Shown here: positions 1 to 6,840 of the stretch, in pieces
How positions within the stretch are numbered: the first letter of the stretch is position 1
Layout: every line of letters starts with the position of its first letter
The notes under the pieces: generated by a model
Database searches by the model: none
Told to the model about the DNA's origin: nothing
What the model saw: only the letters and a program-made list of their open reading frames with translations
DNA from: Candidatus Saccharibacteria bacterium UBA2112
GTDB taxonomy: Bacteria; Patescibacteriota; Saccharimonadia; Saccharimonadales; Saccharimonadaceae
Reading direction: 5' to 3'
NCBI GenBank assembly: GCA_002331045.1
Contig: DCYK01000013.1
Location: 54,015-66,312, forward strand
Length of the DNA stretch: 12,298 bases
Position numbers and translations under genes: made by a program

Positions 1-1709
1 ACTACATTACCCCCGGCAATACCAGCACCCGGACCAATATCCAAGAGATAGTCGGCTTCACGAATTGTATCCTCATCATGCTCGACCACCAATACCGTAT
101 TACCCAAATCCCGTAGCCGTTTAAGTGTTGCGATCAATCGATCGTTGTCGCGCTGATGCAGTCCAATTGAGGGTTCATCGAGCACATATAACACCCCTTG
201 CAGCCCGCTACCAATCTGTGTTGCCAAGCGAATGCGTTGTGCTTCACCGCCGCTGAGTGTATTAGCGGCACGAGACAACTCTAGGTACGTCAAGCCAACG
301 TTACTCATAAAGCTGAGCCTTGCGACGATCTCTTTGAGAATCTGCGAAGCGATAAATTGTTCATTGTCCGTCAATTTAAATCTATTGGCAAAAAAGTCCA
401 ACGCCTCGTCAACACCAAGTCGACAAATATCCATAATATTCTTGCCATGTACCGTGACGGCTAGTACCACGGGTTTTAATCGAGCACCATGACATGCATG
501 ACACTCACGTTCACGCATGAAACGCTCGATATCGCGACGCATAAAGTCACTGTCCGTCTCTTTATGACGACGCTCGAGATTTGGGATAACTCCTTCATAC
601 GCGGAATCATAATAACGTCCCGTTCCTAATCTGACGCGATATTGCTGGTTGCCAGTTCCGTAGAGTATTTTTTGCACTGCTTCATCCGAGAGATCTTTGA
701 CTGGTATGCGCAAATCAAATCGATGCGCTTCAGCAACGGCCGAAAGTTTCTTCATATACCACGCATCGCTATTGACACGGTTATAGGGACGAATTGCCCC
801 TTCGGCAAGTGTCAAGCTGGGATTAAATACAAGTTCAGGGTCAACCTCGAGCCTATTACCTAGACCCATACAGACTGGGCACGCTCCTTGCGGCGCATTA
901 AAACTAAACAAGCGCGGTTCAAGTTCGGGGATTTCTTCGTTCGGATGATTCACGCATGCATAGCGCTGCGAATAAATATCAACTTCGTCGTCATCAACTC
1001 GCAAAATTTCCACGATCCCACCGCCCAGGTCGAGCGCCTGTTCAACCGACTGTGCCACCCGTGATTTCATATCATCGCTCACCGCGATACGGTCGACGAC
1101 GACTTCTATATTGTGCCGGTCATTTTTTTGTAGATCGGGAAATTCATCCAATGCATATATCACTCCGTCGACTCGCACCCTAGCAAATCCCAGGCGACGA
1201 TACTGCTCGGGGATATGAGCAAATTCACCTTTTTTATCTTTGACGAGTGGTGCAAGTATCATGAGTCGTTTGCTTTCGGGATACTTGAGAATTTCATCGA
1301 TAATATCTTGCGGCGTTCGACGCTGTACCGGCTCACCATCAATTGGACAGTGCGGGATACCGATACGAGCGAATAGCAAGCGTAAATAATCATAAATCTC
1401 TGTAACCGTCGCTACGGTGCTACGTGGATTGCGGCTCGTTGATTTCTGATCAATGCTGATCGCCGGACTAAGCCCATCAATTTGATCGACATCTGGTTTG
1501 TCCATCGTGCCTAAGAATTGTCGAGCATAGCTAGAGAGGCTTTCGACATAACGACGTTGACCTTCGGCGTAAATCGTATCAAACGCCAATGAGGACTTGC
1601 CCGATCCAGAAAGACCCGTAATTACCACAAGCTTGTCACGCGGAATCTCAACATCCACGTTTTTCAAATTGTGCTCACGAGCACCTGTAACTCGAATTAC
1701 CTCTCCCAT
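1..1709 (-). CDS. uvrA: UvrA, excinuclease ABC subunit A (N-terminal part; 3' end outside window)
   Basis: UvrA is the damage-sensing ATPase of nucleotide excision repair; it loads UvrB on lesions. From the ATG at 1709 the frame stays open for 569 codons to the left edge. Seen: Walker A GLSGSGKS at residues 32-39, the [16 protein letters not shown] block after it, the first zinc module at about 252-280, the second-domain cysteine pair (CHACHG), the ABC signature [12 protein letters not shown] near residue 486, and the following [14 protein letters not shown]alker B. The start fits the family N-terminus ([13 protein letters not shown]). There is no Shine-Dalgarno, and a TATAAT box lies 9 nt upstream, so the mRNA looks leaderless. 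The first zinc pair reads C-x2-H rather than C-x2-C. The gene is divergent from the pilin-like gene. About the last 40% of the protein is missing from the window. Confidence 0.97.
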   Translation of the reverse strand, partial: MGEVIRVTGAREHNLKNVDVEIPRDKLVVITGLSGSGKSSLAFDTIYAEGQRRYVESLSSYARQFLGTMDKPDVDQIDGLSPAISIDQKSTSRNPRSTVATVTEIYDYLRLLFARIGIPHCPIDGEPVQRRTPQDIIDEILKYPESKRLMILAPLVKDKKGEFAHIPEQYRRLGFARVRVDGVIYALDEFPDLQKNDRHNIEVVVDRIAVSDDMKSRVAQSVEQALDLGGGIVEILRVDDDEVDIYSQRYACVNHPNEEIPELEPRLFSFNAPQGACPVCMGLGNRLEVDPELVFNPSLTLAEGAIRPYNRVNSDAWYMKKLSAVAEAHRFDLRIPVKDLSDEAVQKILYGTGNQQYRVRLGTGRYYDSAYEGVIPNLERRHKETDSDFMRRDIERFMRERECHACHGARLKPVVLAVTVHGKNIMDICRLGVDEALDFFANRFKLTDNEQFIASQILKEIVARLSFMSNVGLTYLELSRAANTLSGGEAQRIRLATQIGSGLQGVLYVLDEPSIGLHQRDNDRLIATLKRLRDLGNTVLVVEHDEDTIREADYLLDIGPGAGIAGGNV

Positions 1710-1718
1710 AGCTTACGT

Positions 1719-1724
1719 ATTATA
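1719..1724 (-). promoter_or_regulatory. -10 box of uvrA (leaderless promoter)
   Basis: The minus strand reads TATAAT, with 9 nt between it and the uvrA ATG at 1709. This spacing puts transcription start at or within a few bases of the start codon. No convincing -35 box is seen; the upstream region is A-rich. Confidence 0.6.
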
Positions 1725-1759
1725 CAGTTTTTTTACGTTTTTTTCCACCAAGGAACAGC

Positions 1760-1788
1760 TTAACAGTTATCGTCTATTGTGGTATAAA
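1760..1788 (+). promoter_or_regulatory. Promoter of the pilin-like gene
   Basis: TTAACA (1760-1765), a 17-bp spacer, and TATAAA (1783-1788). Expected transcription start is near 1795, giving a leader of about 25 nt that contains the AAAGGA ribosome-binding site before the ATG at 1821. Confidence 0.65.
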
Positions 1789-1820
1789 AGAAACAACACT
1801 AATGCTTAGAAAGGAACAGC

Positions 1821-2216
1821 ATGAAGAGAAACATACTATCGGGGATATTTTCACTACTTACCATCCCTCTGATGGCCGTCGGTGCGAGCAGTCTACTGGT
1901 AACTGAAGCTGTGAGCGCACAGCAAGATATCGATATCACAAGTGGACCAGGATCCTCGCGAGGTGATAATACACCCGAAAACCTTTTTGGTGATGACGGC
2001 GCATTTCAAACTATTACAAATGTCCTGTTATTTCTTATTGGTGCAGTCAGCGTAATCATGCTCATTATAGGTGGCATTAGGTATACGACGTCCAACGGAG
2101 ACGCAACAGCTGTCCAAAGTGCAAAGAATACCATTCTCTACTCTATCGTCGGTATTGTAGTCGCCATCCTTGCCTACGCAGTTGTGCGCTTTGTCGTCGG
2201 CGCGTTCACTTCTTAG
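1821..2216 (+). CDS. Small two-helix membrane protein, VirB2/TrbC pilin-like
   Basis: 131 residues. Seen: a signal-peptide-like N-terminus (KR, then a hydrophobic run, with a likely cleavage after the Ala of VSAQQD near residue 33), a polar Gly/Asp-rich linker, and two membrane helices at about 64-83 and 104-127 separated by the loop GGIRYTTSNGDATAVQSAKN. This layout, with a GGI(R/K)Y-type motif and a short SxGD loop, is that of the VirB2/TrbC-like proteins common in Saccharibacteria and other Patescibacteria, some of which are annotated as pilins. The start is supported by AAAGGA 5 nt upstream. No secretion ATPase or other type IV secretion gene is in the window, so a role in secretion or attachment is inferred only. 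It could equally be a structural membrane protein of unknown function. Confidence 0.75.
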   Translation: MKRNILSGIFSLLTIPLMAVGASSLLVTEAVSAQQDIDITSGPGSSRGDNTPENLFGDDGAFQTITNVLLFLIGAVSVIMLIIGGIRYTTSNGDATAVQSAKNTILYSIVGIVVAILAYAVVRFVVGAFTS

Positions 2217-2249
2217 CCGATCACTAATAATGCTTATTTTTGCATAATA

Positions 2250-2279
2250 TTGACATATTTGCTATTGTAGTTTCATAAT
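2250..2279 (+). promoter_or_regulatory. Promoter of the small membrane protein gene
   Basis: A consensus TTGACA (2250-2255), an 18-bp spacer, and CATAAT (2274-2279). This suggests the 2301 gene has its own promoter and is not only read through from the pilin-like gene. Confidence 0.55.
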
Positions 2280-2300
2280 TTTATAGTAAAGGTGTCTACT

Positions 2301-2561
2301 ATGCGTCATATCATCACGACCTCTGTATCCATATTAGTGCTTCTGCTACTACTCAATGTACTACGCGTTCCAGATATGCTCATCCACTTCTTGCTCGTTG
2401 GTGAAATACCCGGCACAAGGATGAGCCTACCGCCAAATGTCATGCTTGTTCTTTTATTGCTTGCAATGAGTATCATCATAGCCGAAGTGACACGCCGACA
2501 ATGGGGTACACTTCGTCGTCTTTACCATACCACTACCCGACGGATTGGTAGTAATCACTAG
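2301..2561 (+). CDS. Hypothetical small membrane protein with two predicted helices
   Basis: 86 residues from the ATG at 2301. I chose this ATG over an in-frame GTG at 2292 because AAAGG lies 6-7 nt before it and itself overlaps the GTG. Two hydrophobic segments are visible (about residues 8-31 and 46-61), followed by a basic tail rich in Arg, Thr and His (TRRQWGTLRRLYHTTTRRIG). The ends are therefore likely cytoplasmic, the basic tail staying inside. I do not recognise a family. The gene is convergent with sbcB, and the two stop codons are only 4 nt apart with no clear terminator between them, so opposing transcripts probably overlap. Confidence 0.6.
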   Translation: MRHIITTSVSILVLLLLLNVLRVPDMLIHFLLVGEIPGTRMSLPPNVMLVLLLLAMSIIIAEVTRRQWGTLRRLYHTTTRRIGSNH

Positions 2562-2565
2562 ACCA

Positions 2566-4002
2566 CTACTCGCTTGCCGAGTTATCACTAGTATCACTTG
2601 GCGCTATGTTTTCAAGCCATAGCTGCACTTCCTGCAGAACATATTGATGACGTTCGTCCAAGCCGCTCGTCGAAAGACGCTGCATTGATCTGAGAAAAGA
2701 TGGCAGCTGTCTCTGAATACGCCCTACTCGCCACTGTTCCCATCGTGCCATCTCGTCAGCACTCAGACTACGCGGAAAACTACGCGCTTTATAGTGGAGT
2801 AATAGTTCGTCAAGTCGTTCATCACGAAACTCTGGCTGAAAATCTGCCAGTTTCTTTTCGTCCGCCGATGCCACCGCCTGGACGCGCAGCTTATCGCTAT
2901 CGTCCAAAAAGCCTTCATACAACTGCGCCTCGGGGTCGGATGATTTCTTATATTCAGGCTTATTCTCATAAAGTGTACGTAGATTTTCGGCAAAATGCGG
3001 TGCAGCCAGGAGCGCTTTTTTGTGCTTCTCGACAATCTCGGACGACAAACCAATACGCGACCACCCATTCTCTTGCTCCAATACGCCCAATGGTGCTACT
3101 GCCGGTGCTCGATTGTACTGCAACTCTTTGACCGGTAGTTTCACAAAATCATCAGCCTTACGTTCCTCCCAAGTGGCATATATCTTTTTTGCCAGCTCTT
3201 TACTGTTGAGGTCGACAAACGGCGCTGGATCATAACGAAGATCATACACCAGAACATTACCATTTTTTCCGGGGGCAAGCGGGAATGCAATCGTTGTCTT
3301 GTGAAACTCAGCATCGTAGCGTCCGCTCGCATAGACAAACGGTTTTTTATCGTCGAGGTTAACGAGTTTCTTTACTTCATTTTTATCCCGCATTTTCAGT
3401 AAATAATCGAATAATTGCGGTTGCTTGGCCTTAATCAATGTGGCGATAGCAATGAGTGCCGTCACATCACTCATCGCATCATGGGCATTTTCATGAGCGA
3501 TACCGTTTTCTTTCGTGAGTAGTTCTAAGCGATTTGTTGGCTTCCCGTCCACCACTGGCCAGTTAATACCATCAGGTCGCAGAGCACGGGTCATACGTAC
3601 AACATCCAATAAATCCCAGCGCGAACGACCATCACGCCAACACCATTCGTACGGATCACGAAAGTTTCGCCACAACAAATGACGGATAAATTCATCATCA
3701 AAACGAATGTTATTGTAGCCTACGACAATCGTCTGCTCTGTAAATATTTCACTCAGCAAAATATCGGCAAACTGCGCCTCGGTATAACCATCAGCTACTG
3801 TCTGCTGTGGTGTAATACCGGTCACTAGCAGTGCATCAGGACTCGGTAGCGTATCATCATTTAACGCTACAAAGACATTCACTGGATCACCGATGGGATT
3901 CAGATTCATATCAGTTCGCTGCCCAGCAAACTGCATAATCCGGTCATCGCGACCAGAGAGCCCGCTAGTCTCGAGATCATAAAAAAAGAACGTTTGTGTC
4001 AT
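2566..4002 (-). CDS. sbcB: Exodeoxyribonuclease I
   Basis: 478 residues, close to the E. coli enzyme (475). It degrades single-stranded DNA 3' to 5' and acts in recombination and mismatch repair. Seen: a DEDDh exonuclease domain with FYDLET (D9, E11), GYNNIRFDDE (D102), and NAHDAMSDV (H174, D179), matching E. coli D15, E17, D108, H181 and D186. The stretches SRWDLLDV, ALRPDGINWP and RQP-type LFDYLL are also typical. After the nuclease domain come the SH3-like and helical ExoI C-terminal regions. The ATG at 4002 has no Shine-Dalgarno but a TATACT box 8 nt upstream, so it looks leaderless. It lies directly after the terminator of RNA unit 1, which insulates it. Confidence 0.96.
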   Translation of the reverse strand: MTQTFFFYDLETSGLSGRDDRIMQFAGQRTDMNLNPIGDPVNVFVALNDDTLPSPDALLVTGITPQQTVADGYTEAQFADILLSEIFTEQTIVVGYNNIRFDDEFIRHLLWRNFRDPYEWCWRDGRSRWDLLDVVRMTRALRPDGINWPVVDGKPTNRLELLTKENGIAHENAHDAMSDVTALIAIATLIKAKQPQLFDYLLKMRDKNEVKKLVNLDDKKPFVYASGRYDAEFHKTTIAFPLAPGKNGNVLVYDLRYDPAPFVDLNSKELAKKIYATWEERKADDFVKLPVKELQYNRAPAVAPLGVLEQENGWSRIGLSSEIVEKHKKALLAAPHFAENLRTLYENKPEYKKSSDPEAQLYEGFLDDSDKLRVQAVASADEKKLADFQPEFRDERLDELLLHYKARSFPRSLSADEMARWEQWRVGRIQRQLPSFLRSMQRLSTSGLDERHQYVLQEVQLWLENIAPSDTSDNSASE

Positions 4003-4010
4003 AGTTACCT

Positions 4011-4016
4011 AGTATA
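4011..4016 (-). promoter_or_regulatory. -10 box of sbcB (leaderless promoter)
   Basis: The minus strand reads TATACT, 8 nt before the sbcB ATG. The upstream T-rich stretch is the tail of the unit 1 terminator; no clear -35 box is seen. Confidence 0.5.
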
Positions 4017-4034
4017 GCCGTTTTTGAACAAAAC

Positions 4035-4053
4035 AAAAAACACCCATTGGGTG
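4035..4053 (-). terminator. Intrinsic terminator of RNA unit 1
   Basis: The minus strand reads CACCC-aat-GGGTG followed by six T, then a further T-rich stretch. It lies 20 nt after the 3' arm of the closing helix of unit 1 and is nearly identical in stem to the unit 2 terminator. Confidence 0.85.
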
Positions 4054-4109
4054 CTGTGAATATATCAAGAAAGACAACCTTAACTAGCGCGTCTTTAAAA
4101 CTACTTGTC

Positions 4110-4157
4110 CTGGCAGAGCCAGGCTGTGCGGTTTCCCGCAACAGCCTGGCTCGCCAG
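4110..4157 (-). other. 21-bp hairpin with GAAA loop after the unit 1 gene
   Basis: The arms 4116-4126 and 4142-4152 are an exact 11-bp match. An inner TGCGG/CCGCA helix closes a GAAA tetraloop (minus strand), and an outer CTGGC/GCCAG helix adds 5 bp; one single-base bulge lies at each junction. It begins 7 nt after the stop codon and lacks an immediate U-run, like many high-GC actinobacterial terminators. It may have arrived with the gene, or it may protect the 3' end. Confidence 0.75.
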
Positions 4158-4164
4158 ATTCGAC

Positions 4165-4491
4165 TCAGTCGTCGGCGCAGGGCGACATGCCCTTGCCGGG
4201 GACCGGGCCGAACTCCCACGCCTCGACGATGGTGCCGGGGCAGAACACCGTCGGGTCGTCCGCACCCCTGGGCACGAACATGCCGGGTGAGACGATGCGG
4301 TCTGCGGCGCGCGAGTTGACGACGCCGGACTCGGCGAACTCCACCGACGGGCTGCGCCACTCGTTGTAGACGACCTTCTTGCCGCTCTCGTACTCGTACT
4401 CCGTGGCGGCCGCCGACGGCGCCAGGCAGATGCCGACCGCGGCACAAGCCATGGATGCCGATGCGATTCCTGCGTTCATCTTCTTCCCCAT
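4165..4491 (-). CDS. Small secreted protein of actinobacterial type, unknown function
   Basis: 108 residues. The start at 4491 is supported by AGGAG 6 nt upstream; a second Met at residue 5 is possible. Seen: a signal peptide (GKK, then an Ala-rich hydrophobic core, and PSAAA, with cleavage likely after A29), then about 79 mature residues that are acidic at both ends (TEYEYESGKK at the start, SPCADD at the end) and contain two cysteines, C84 and C105, which could form one disulfide. By hand count only 9 of 108 codons end in A or T, unlike every neighbouring gene, so the codon use is that of a high-GC actinobacterium. I infer transfer, perhaps from a host of this epibiont. It sits inside the two-ended RNA frame of unit 1 with a promoter and terminator of local style. 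I do not recognise a family; an extracellular role is likely but its target is unknown. Confidence 0.8.
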   Translation of the reverse strand: MGKKMNAGIASASMACAAVGICLAPSAAATEYEYESGKKVVYNEWRSPSVEFAESGVVNSRAADRIVSPGMFVPRGADDPTVFCPGTIVEAWEFGPVPGKGMSPCADD

Positions 4492-4569
4492 GGTTTTCTC
4501 CTGTTCGTTGGGGGTTCTGGGAGCTGTAGCGCTTGCTATTCACATCTTTGTAAATAAACAAGTAGTAGC

Positions 4570-4619
4570 TTGCTACAGACTGAGAGATATCCCTTAAGAT
4601 ACCTGTCAGTCTGTAGCAA
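4570..4619 (-). promoter_or_regulatory. 5' hairpin of unit 1 leader
   Basis: The arms 4570-4583 and 4606-4619 are a perfect 14-bp inverted repeat (TTGCTACAGACTGA). Inside, after a C-C mismatch, a second helix of 7 bp (AGGTATC with GATATCT, one G-U) closes a 6-nt loop. It matches unit 2 in helix lengths though not in sequence. Confidence 0.8.
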
Positions 4620-4685
4620 AACTTATCACTAGTTAAGGTTGTAAATGATCGGTCAGGGATGCCCACCAACCTAACAATCTTGATT

Positions 4686-4714
4686 ATATTAACATTTCAT
4701 ATAATAAATGTCAA
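4686..4714 (-). promoter_or_regulatory. Promoter of RNA unit 1
   Basis: TTGACA (4709-4714), a 17-bp spacer, and TAATAT (4686-4691) on the minus strand. It begins about 30 bp after the unit 2 terminator. Expected transcription start is near 4679, which leaves a leader of about 188 nt before the ATG. Confidence 0.8.
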
Positions 4715-4745
4715 TAGTTTTTCTCCTGTATTACTATACCGAAAT

Positions 4746-4765
4746 AAAAAAACACCCGTTGGGTG
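4746..4765 (-). terminator. Intrinsic terminator of RNA unit 2
   Basis: The minus strand reads CACCC-aac-GGGTG followed by seven T. It lies 13 nt after the 3' arm of the closing helix of unit 2. Confidence 0.85.
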
Positions 4766-4801
4766 CAAGAGTTAAATATGACAAGTCAAATAAGTTGTCT
4801 T

Positions 4802-4896
4802 CGCGGGGTGCGAGAGGCGCTTTGAAGCTGCACTCATTGCGTAGATCCTTGGCCACTGTCGGCTCGAGGACAGCGCTACACATATCGCACCCCGCG
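4802..4896 (-). other. Nested three-helix domain at the 3' end of unit 2
   Basis: The outer helix is a perfect 12-bp repeat, CGCGGGGTGCGA (4802-4813) with 4885-4896. Inside it, on the minus strand, TGTGTAG pairs with CTACGCA (7 bp, one G-U), and within that CGCTGTC pairs with GACAGTG (7 bp, one G-U) around an 8-nt loop. Its outer helix starts 6 nt from the closing-helix arm, so the two could stack. Confidence 0.7.
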
Positions 4897-4945
4897 GGAT
4901 TTCTCGGTCTGGTCTATTCGTCCAAACCTTAGAAGTCTTTGTTGC

Positions 4946-5000
4946 CCGCGAGGCGGAGCCGCTGCCGGTTTATCCAACCAGTGCGGCTCCGCTCTCGCGG
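4946..5000 (-). other. 17-bp GC-rich hairpin in unit 2
   Basis: CCGCGAG plus GCGGAGCCGC (4946-4962) pairs with 4983-5000, with a single bulged base at 4993. The 20-nt loop can add a small GGTT/AACC helix. No U-run follows on either strand, so it is not a standard terminator. Confidence 0.75.
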
Positions 5001-5178
5001 TACTGCTATTCATTTATTTTTGCCTATTTGTGATCCTTCGCGAAGAAGGCACGGGAGCACAAGTCTGTGCCGAAGTGTGTTCGCCGCCGCAGTTGGCACG
5101 ATGAGCACTTCTATCCCAATCTCACAAGCGCCTCAATTAACAGCTAGTGTCAATATGAGGCGTGGCCAGCGAGGTCTG

Positions 5179-5289
5179 TCAGCCGAAACTGAAAGATCGC
5201 CCGCGCGGGGCGCCGGCGGGGGCCGGTCCGAACATGATCGCCGAGGATTCACTGGGGGTGGGGGTGGGTATGTAGAGACTGTGTCTCAT
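5179..5289 (-). CDS. Possible 36-residue peptide in RNA unit 2
   Basis: An ATG at 5289 preceded by AGGAG with 6-nt spacing, exactly as for the unit 1 gene; the stop TGA is at 5179-5181. The product begins MRHSLYIPTPTPSESS and ends GAPRGRSFSFG. It is rich in Pro, Gly and Ser with no membrane segment, signal peptide or cysteine. About three quarters of its codons end in G or C, fewer than in the unit 1 gene, though GC-rich structure could cause this. Options are a short secreted or bioactive peptide, a leader peptide whose translation (Pro-rich, prone to slow ribosomes) controls the folded RNA below it, or chance. I recognise no family. Coding is supported mainly by the ribosome-binding site and by its position matching unit 1. 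Confidence 0.45.
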   Translation of the reverse strand: MRHSLYIPTPTPSESSAIMFGPAPAGAPRGRSFSFG

Positions 5290-5322
5290 GCCCTTCTCCT
5301 TCTCTTTTGGTTCCGCAGGCGG

Positions 5323-5370
5323 TTGCACTGCGGTGACAAATGATCAAAATCACCTCTCACCGCAGTACAA
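5323..5370 (-). promoter_or_regulatory. 5' hairpin of unit 2 leader
   Basis: The arms 5323-5336 and 5357-5370 pair over 14 bp with one G-U on the minus strand. After a G-G mismatch, AGGTGAT pairs with ATCATTT (7 bp, two G-U) around a 4-nt loop. The plan is 14 bp, mismatch, 7 bp, loop, identical to unit 1. Confidence 0.8.
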
Positions 5371-5435
5371 ACATGTATACTTACTTGACTTGTCAATGTA
5401 CCGATCACGGATAACCTCACATGATGGTAAAAAGA

Positions 5436-5464
5436 ATTATAGCATTAATATATAATTATGTCAA
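5436..5464 (-). promoter_or_regulatory. Perfect consensus sigma70-type promoter of RNA unit 2
   Basis: TTGACA (5459-5464), a 17-bp A/T-rich spacer, and TATAAT (5436-5441) on the minus strand, starting 22 bp after the obgE stop. This is the strongest promoter in the window. Transcription should start near 5429. Confidence 0.9.
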
Positions 5465-5486
5465 CACTTTTTACGCATTTTTTGTT

Positions 5487-6816
<1,330 letters not shown>

Positions 6817-6840
6817 GAGTTTACGGCAACAGACTAAAGG

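Larger units (their letters stand above)
4074..4642 (-). repeat. Inverted repeat forming the end-closing helix of unit 1
   Basis: ACAACCTTAACTAG at 4074-4087 is the exact reverse complement of 4629-4642 (14 bp). In the minus-strand RNA a G-U and a G-C pair extend it inward to 16 bp. It would join the 5' leader to the 3' end just before the terminator, enclosing the gene. It is not the same sequence as the unit 2 repeat, which argues against a recombination site. Confidence 0.8.
4034..4680 (-). other. RNA unit 1: structured transcript carrying a small secreted-protein gene
   Basis: A predicted transcript of about 645 nt, bounded by the promoter at 4686-4714 and the terminator at 4035-4053. 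In RNA order: a leader block (4639-4660), the 5' arm of a closing helix (4629-4642), a strong hairpin (4570-4619), an AGGAG site, the 108-residue gene, a 21-bp hairpin (4110-4157), the 3' arm (4074-4087) and the terminator. The same order, apart from the interior, recurs in unit 2 directly upstream. I know no RNA family with this plan. The boundaries are inferred from promoter and terminator positions. Confidence 0.65.
4779..5395 (-). repeat. Inverted repeat forming the end-closing helix of unit 2
   Basis: 4779-4795 (TGACAAGTCAAATAAGT) pairs with 5379-5395 over 17 bp with one difference, which is a G-U pair in the minus-strand RNA. It joins the leader to the 3' end just before the terminator, as in unit 1. 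Confidence 0.8.
4745..5429 (-). ncRNA. RNA unit 2: large structured RNA with a possible 36-residue ORF
   Basis: A predicted transcript of about 685 nt from the consensus promoter at 5436-5464 to the terminator at 4746-4765. In RNA order: leader block (5390-5412), 5' arm (5379-5395), hairpin (5323-5370), AGGAG site and short ORF (5179-5289), then a chain of helices: CCTCA..TGAGG near 5132-5161, GCACA/TGTGC near 5055-5068, CCTTC/GAAGG at 5033-5047, a 17-bp hairpin at 4946-5000, and a nested three-helix domain at 4802-4896, before the 3' arm. I looked for the hallmark sequences of RNase P RNA, tmRNA, SRP RNA and tRNA and saw none. The match to unit 1 at the 5' end suggests a shared family. It may be a non-coding RNA, or an mRNA with a folded 3' region. 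Confidence 0.65.

Noticed and set aside
3977..4669. A 230-codon minus-strand ORF spanning the unit 1 gene
   Set aside because: It is an out-of-frame shadow of the secreted-protein gene, overlaps the sbcB start, and reads through the terminator; the Arg-rich stretch is typical of a wrong frame in GC-rich coding DNA.
4876..5013. A 45-codon minus-strand ORF (begins MNSSTARAEPHW)
   Set aside because: It has no ribosome-binding site, its codon use is unbiased, and it runs across the strong hairpins; more likely chance.
4939..5343. A 134-codon plus-strand ORF over unit 2
   Set aside because: It is antisense to the predicted RNA, has Arg/Ser-rich low-information sequence, no ribosome-binding site and no recognisable domain.
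4074..5395. Two MITEs or insertion sequences with terminal inverted repeats
   Set aside because: The repeats differ between the units, lie inside matching promoters and terminators, and have no flanking direct repeats that I can see. RNA end-pairing explains them better.
4074..5395. Integron cassettes with attC-like sites
   Set aside because: No integrase, no shared core sites, and each arm pairs only with its own partner.
4745..5429. RNase P RNA, tmRNA or SRP RNA
   Set aside because: I found no GAGGAAAGUC-type or ACAGA-type RNase P core, no tmRNA end with a TPsiC arm or tag ending in Ala-Ala, and no SRP tetraloop motif. The size and plan also do not fit.
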